64,000 bases of DNA from Coniferiporia sulphurascens (lineage: Eukaryota; Basidiomycota; Agaricomycetes; Hymenochaetales; Hymenochaetaceae), in the NCBI GenBank assembly GCA_002794785.1, contig NBBA01000013.1, positions 248,001-312,000 of the forward strand, written 5' to 3'. The position numbers and the translations under genes were made by a program. Positions 61,653 through 64,000 of the stretch are shown piece by piece. The first letter of the stretch is position 1; every line of letters starts with the position of its first letter. The notes beneath the pieces were generated by a model that saw nothing but the letters and a program-made list of their open reading frames with translations, did not search any database and was not told where the DNA came from.

Positions 61653-62411
61653 AGAGCTGTGTAGTGATAGAGGAGGACAGATCAGTGATCGCGACATGGC
61701 AGGCACGTGCCTAGTGCGCTGTAAACGAAATTGAATTTGTTGCGTGGGTGTGGGAAGGACACTGGACGGACCCAGACCGGGGACGAGAACACAATGGCAG
61801 GGAGGGCGGCGTCGATCCAATGCGGGCGGCGCAGATCAGGCTGATGAACGCACCGGCAACCCGACCAAAACGCTAAAATATGGGTACAGCTCGCGTTGGG
61901 ATGCGACAGATTGGGTCCGTAGGGACGGACAACGGGAGAAGGGCGGGGGTTAAGCAACAGGCCTGGACCGTACACAGCTTCGGGTAGATCGTCCTCGTCG
62001 GTGGGCTGGAACGTCGACGCTCGATCTCTGCGGGCGCGCAGCGGATTGGACGCGACGACGGAATCAGTCGTCCCAAGGTCTAGGTCGGTCACCATCGCCG
62101 TGACCCCGTCTGTCACAATAACCCCTCCGGCACCTCGGACTCGAGCTCCGGCGCGTCGGCAATGCAGTCGACTGCCTTTTACGTACTTAACCTGCACAAC
62201 GTGCCTGTCGCTCTCTCCTCCACTCCCCGCCCTCTTTTCATCTCTCGATCTCTCTCTCTCCCCCTCCTCCTCCATCCCCCTCCCCTGGCCCTCGACCGTG
62301 TTCTCTTCCTCTCCGCCGTCCCCGCTTATCGCCCACCGCCTCCGCCAGGCCCCTCCATCCACAGATCGATTGCATCCCTCCCGACACCGACGCGGACTTC
62401 CTGTCCACGCC
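61653..62411. other. Divergent promoter region between Het-C and the SKN7-type gene
   Basis: A 759-bp gap between divergent genes. A reading frame is open through it in phase with the downstream gene, but no conserved sequence supports coding. A pyrimidine-rich tract (about 62215-62290) and CT/CCTCC blocks precede the downstream start, typical of fungal leaders. Confidence 0.5.
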
Positions 62412-64000
62412 ATGGACCAGTCCGCACACTACCACCACCAGTCCCACAACTCCCATCAGTCCCACCATTCCCACCACCCCCGCCAGCAACAGCTCTTCCC
62501 CCAGGGCGGCCAGCTCCCCCCGCCCTCCTCCCTTCACCTCCCCATGCCTTCCTTCTCTCGCTCAAATACACTCCCCCCCATCCCCGCAATGTCGCATGTA
62601 CCTGACGCGCGATATCCGCCCCCCTCCTATCACCCCTCTCTTGCGACCCCCACTTCCTCCGCAGGTCCCCTCGCTAGCCCTCGCAGTGCTGGTAATCCCG
62701 GGTCCCCTTGGTCTACCCACCGCACTAGCAGCTCCCGTGACGAGGTCCATCCCTCCGTCCGCAGGCGCGAGAGCAAGGGAAAGGCCATCGACGGGCCGAG
62801 CCCCTCCGACGATCACCGCGAGTCCCAGCGCGTCTCTTCCCGACACCAGCTCCCGCCTCAGGACGCCTCTGCCAAAGACGGGGACGACGGTCTGAGCTCC
62901 ACAAGCGATTTCGTCAAGAAGCTTTACAAGTAAGGGTCCGCTTGGCCCCTCACGCATTTTTCTAATTAAAATTTTCAGGATGCTGGAAGACAGCTCGTTT
63001 GCGCATGTCGTGTCTTGGAATCAGGCCGGAGATGCCTTCGTGGTCAAGGTCAGCAGACCACCTTCTTTACTCGGTCTATTATTACTTGCTGACAGCTCAG
63101 AACTCAGGACATGAATGAATTCACAAAGTCTATACTACCGCGGATGTTCAAGCATTCAAACTTTGCTAGCTTCGTGCGACAGTTGAATAAATACGATTTT
63201 CACAAGGTAGTGCAAAGAGCGATAGATAGATTGCCTGATGTCTGATAGTTTAAGCTCCCACAGGTCAAGAACTCCGACGACAATCAGTTTGGGGAGCATG
63301 TATGTCGCGTTTGCCCAGTGGGTCAGCTGCGGTTTTCCTAAATTAAAATTTGCCTTTTCAGAGTTGGACGTTCAGACACCCGGATTTCCAGATTGACCGG
63401 CGGGACGCGCTTGAGAACATCAAACGGAAAGTTCCTGCCCAGCGTAAATCGGGCGTGAACTTGCGGGGTAGCGCCGGCTCGCCTGGCGTATCACCTGCTG
63501 ATGGCGTTGATAACGTGGTCGTACAATCACTCCAAGCGCAGGTCGAACAATTATCGCAGGCTCACGATGAAATGGCGCAGCACATACGTCATCTTGAGAG
63601 CAATTATCAAAGTGTTCTGGGAGAAATGGTCAACTTTCAGCGGAACATGGCCCAACAGGATGGATTAATGCAGAACTTGATCCAGTATTTTTTGCAACTC
63701 GAGAATGGTGGGTAATGTCCCGCATTGGACCGGTCCCATTCATTTTCTTCCAGCACCACTCTTTTTTTATTTCTCTTTGTTTCTTTTTTTATTATTTTTA
63801 TCGCTTTCCTTATCTCTCCACATGTTGAATATAGCCTGATTAATCTCTCCTCTCTTTCCTTCTTTCCTTCTATATGCGTCACCTACCCGCACGCACGCAA
63901 TGTGGTGAATTTCATTAGCCAAGATCAAGGAAGAGCAAAACGCAAATAATGGGAGTGGGGCAGGGGATGGAGGGGGAGGTACGTTTGCAGACCAGAACCC
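62412..64000 (+). CDS. SKN7/HSF-type transcription factor, 3'-truncated by the window edge
   Basis: HSF-fold regulator. After a His/Ser/Pro-rich N-terminus of about 165 residues, the HSF DNA-binding domain reads [78 protein letters not shown], and [21 protein letters not shown] coiled coil ([19 protein letters not shown]) follows. The frame stops at 63715 unless spliced. A donor at 63708 and an acceptor ending at 63918 join N-A-K-I-K-E-E-Q and keep the frame open to the edge. This pattern matches Skn7/Prr1, whose C-terminal response-regulator receiver would lie beyond 64000. The start ATG 62412 is the first giving an HSF-like N-terminus. Skn7 acts in oxidative and osmotic stress signalling. 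Confidence 0.87.

Noticed and set aside
61682..62413. Long minus-strand frame (243 codons) upstream of the SKN7-type gene
   Set aside because: It is antisense to the pyrimidine-rich leader of the SKN7-type gene and has a purine-coded, Gly/Glu/Arg-rich composition with no domain.

Overview
The window is nuclear DNA of a filamentous basidiomycete, most likely an Agaricomycete. The genes are densely packed on both strands, each interrupted by several introns of roughly 50-65 bp with GT/AG ends and CTNAC/TGAC-like branch sites. The gene set points the same way: an SKN7-type HSF factor, Het-C, a basidiomycete-like sesquiterpene synthase, a SWIM/RING protein and a NEDD1-like WD40 protein. There are no rRNA genes, CRISPR arrays or bacterial operons, and I recognised no tRNA. 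Exons were joined by eye using reading frame, splice sites and family knowledge. Outer CDS limits are usually firm; some inner junctions are approximate.

Layout. 1-5.2 kb (+): a left-truncated SWIM/RING zinc-finger gene, a 5'-nucleotidase-type metallophosphoesterase and MBF1. 5.5-11.9 kb (-): gamma-tubulin, then a long FG-repeat nuclear-basket nucleoporin (Nup1/Nup60/Nup153 type). 12.2-15.6 kb (+): mitochondrial escape protein YME2/RNA12, divergent from the nucleoporin. 15.6-18.9 kb: gene-free, holding an 839-bp TA-flanked inverted-repeat element. 18.9-28.6 kb (-): mitochondrial D-lactate dehydrogenase, the BMT2 25S rRNA methyltransferase (with an apparent one-base frameshift), a tetraspanin, a mitochondrial DUF3429 membrane protein and a sesquiterpene synthase. 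28.6-35.3 kb: a 6.7-kb gene-sparse stretch containing a 491-bp MITE-like element. 35.3-37.7 kb (+): an Old Yellow Enzyme gene followed by a decayed tandem copy. 38.1-41.7 kb (+): a C2H2 zinc-finger factor, ATP synthase subunit J and a TM7S3/TM198-like membrane protein. 42.7-44.7 kb (-): a basic-region protein and COX16. 45.0-46.5 kb (+): adenylosuccinate synthetase. 46.7-50.4 kb (-): VPS11. 50.4-53.0 kb: no recognisable gene but a striking cluster of perfect hairpins. 53.0-61.7 kb (-): NEDD1-like WD40 protein, an NAD(P)-binding oxidoreductase and a Het-C homologue. 62.4-64.0 kb (+): an SKN7/HSF-type regulator running off the right edge.

Most genes are housekeeping and unrelated in pathway. 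Recurrent themes are mitochondria (YME2, DLD, DUF3429, ATP18, COX16) and microtubule nucleation (gamma-tubulin and a NEDD1-like protein, about 45 kb apart). The gaps show transposition and decay: two inverted-repeat elements, an OYE pseudogene that kept intron positions, and the hairpin cluster. Two micro-exons (2 nt in MBF1, 7 nt in ADE12) are the most notable gene-structure observations. I found no clear previously undescribed multi-gene system.
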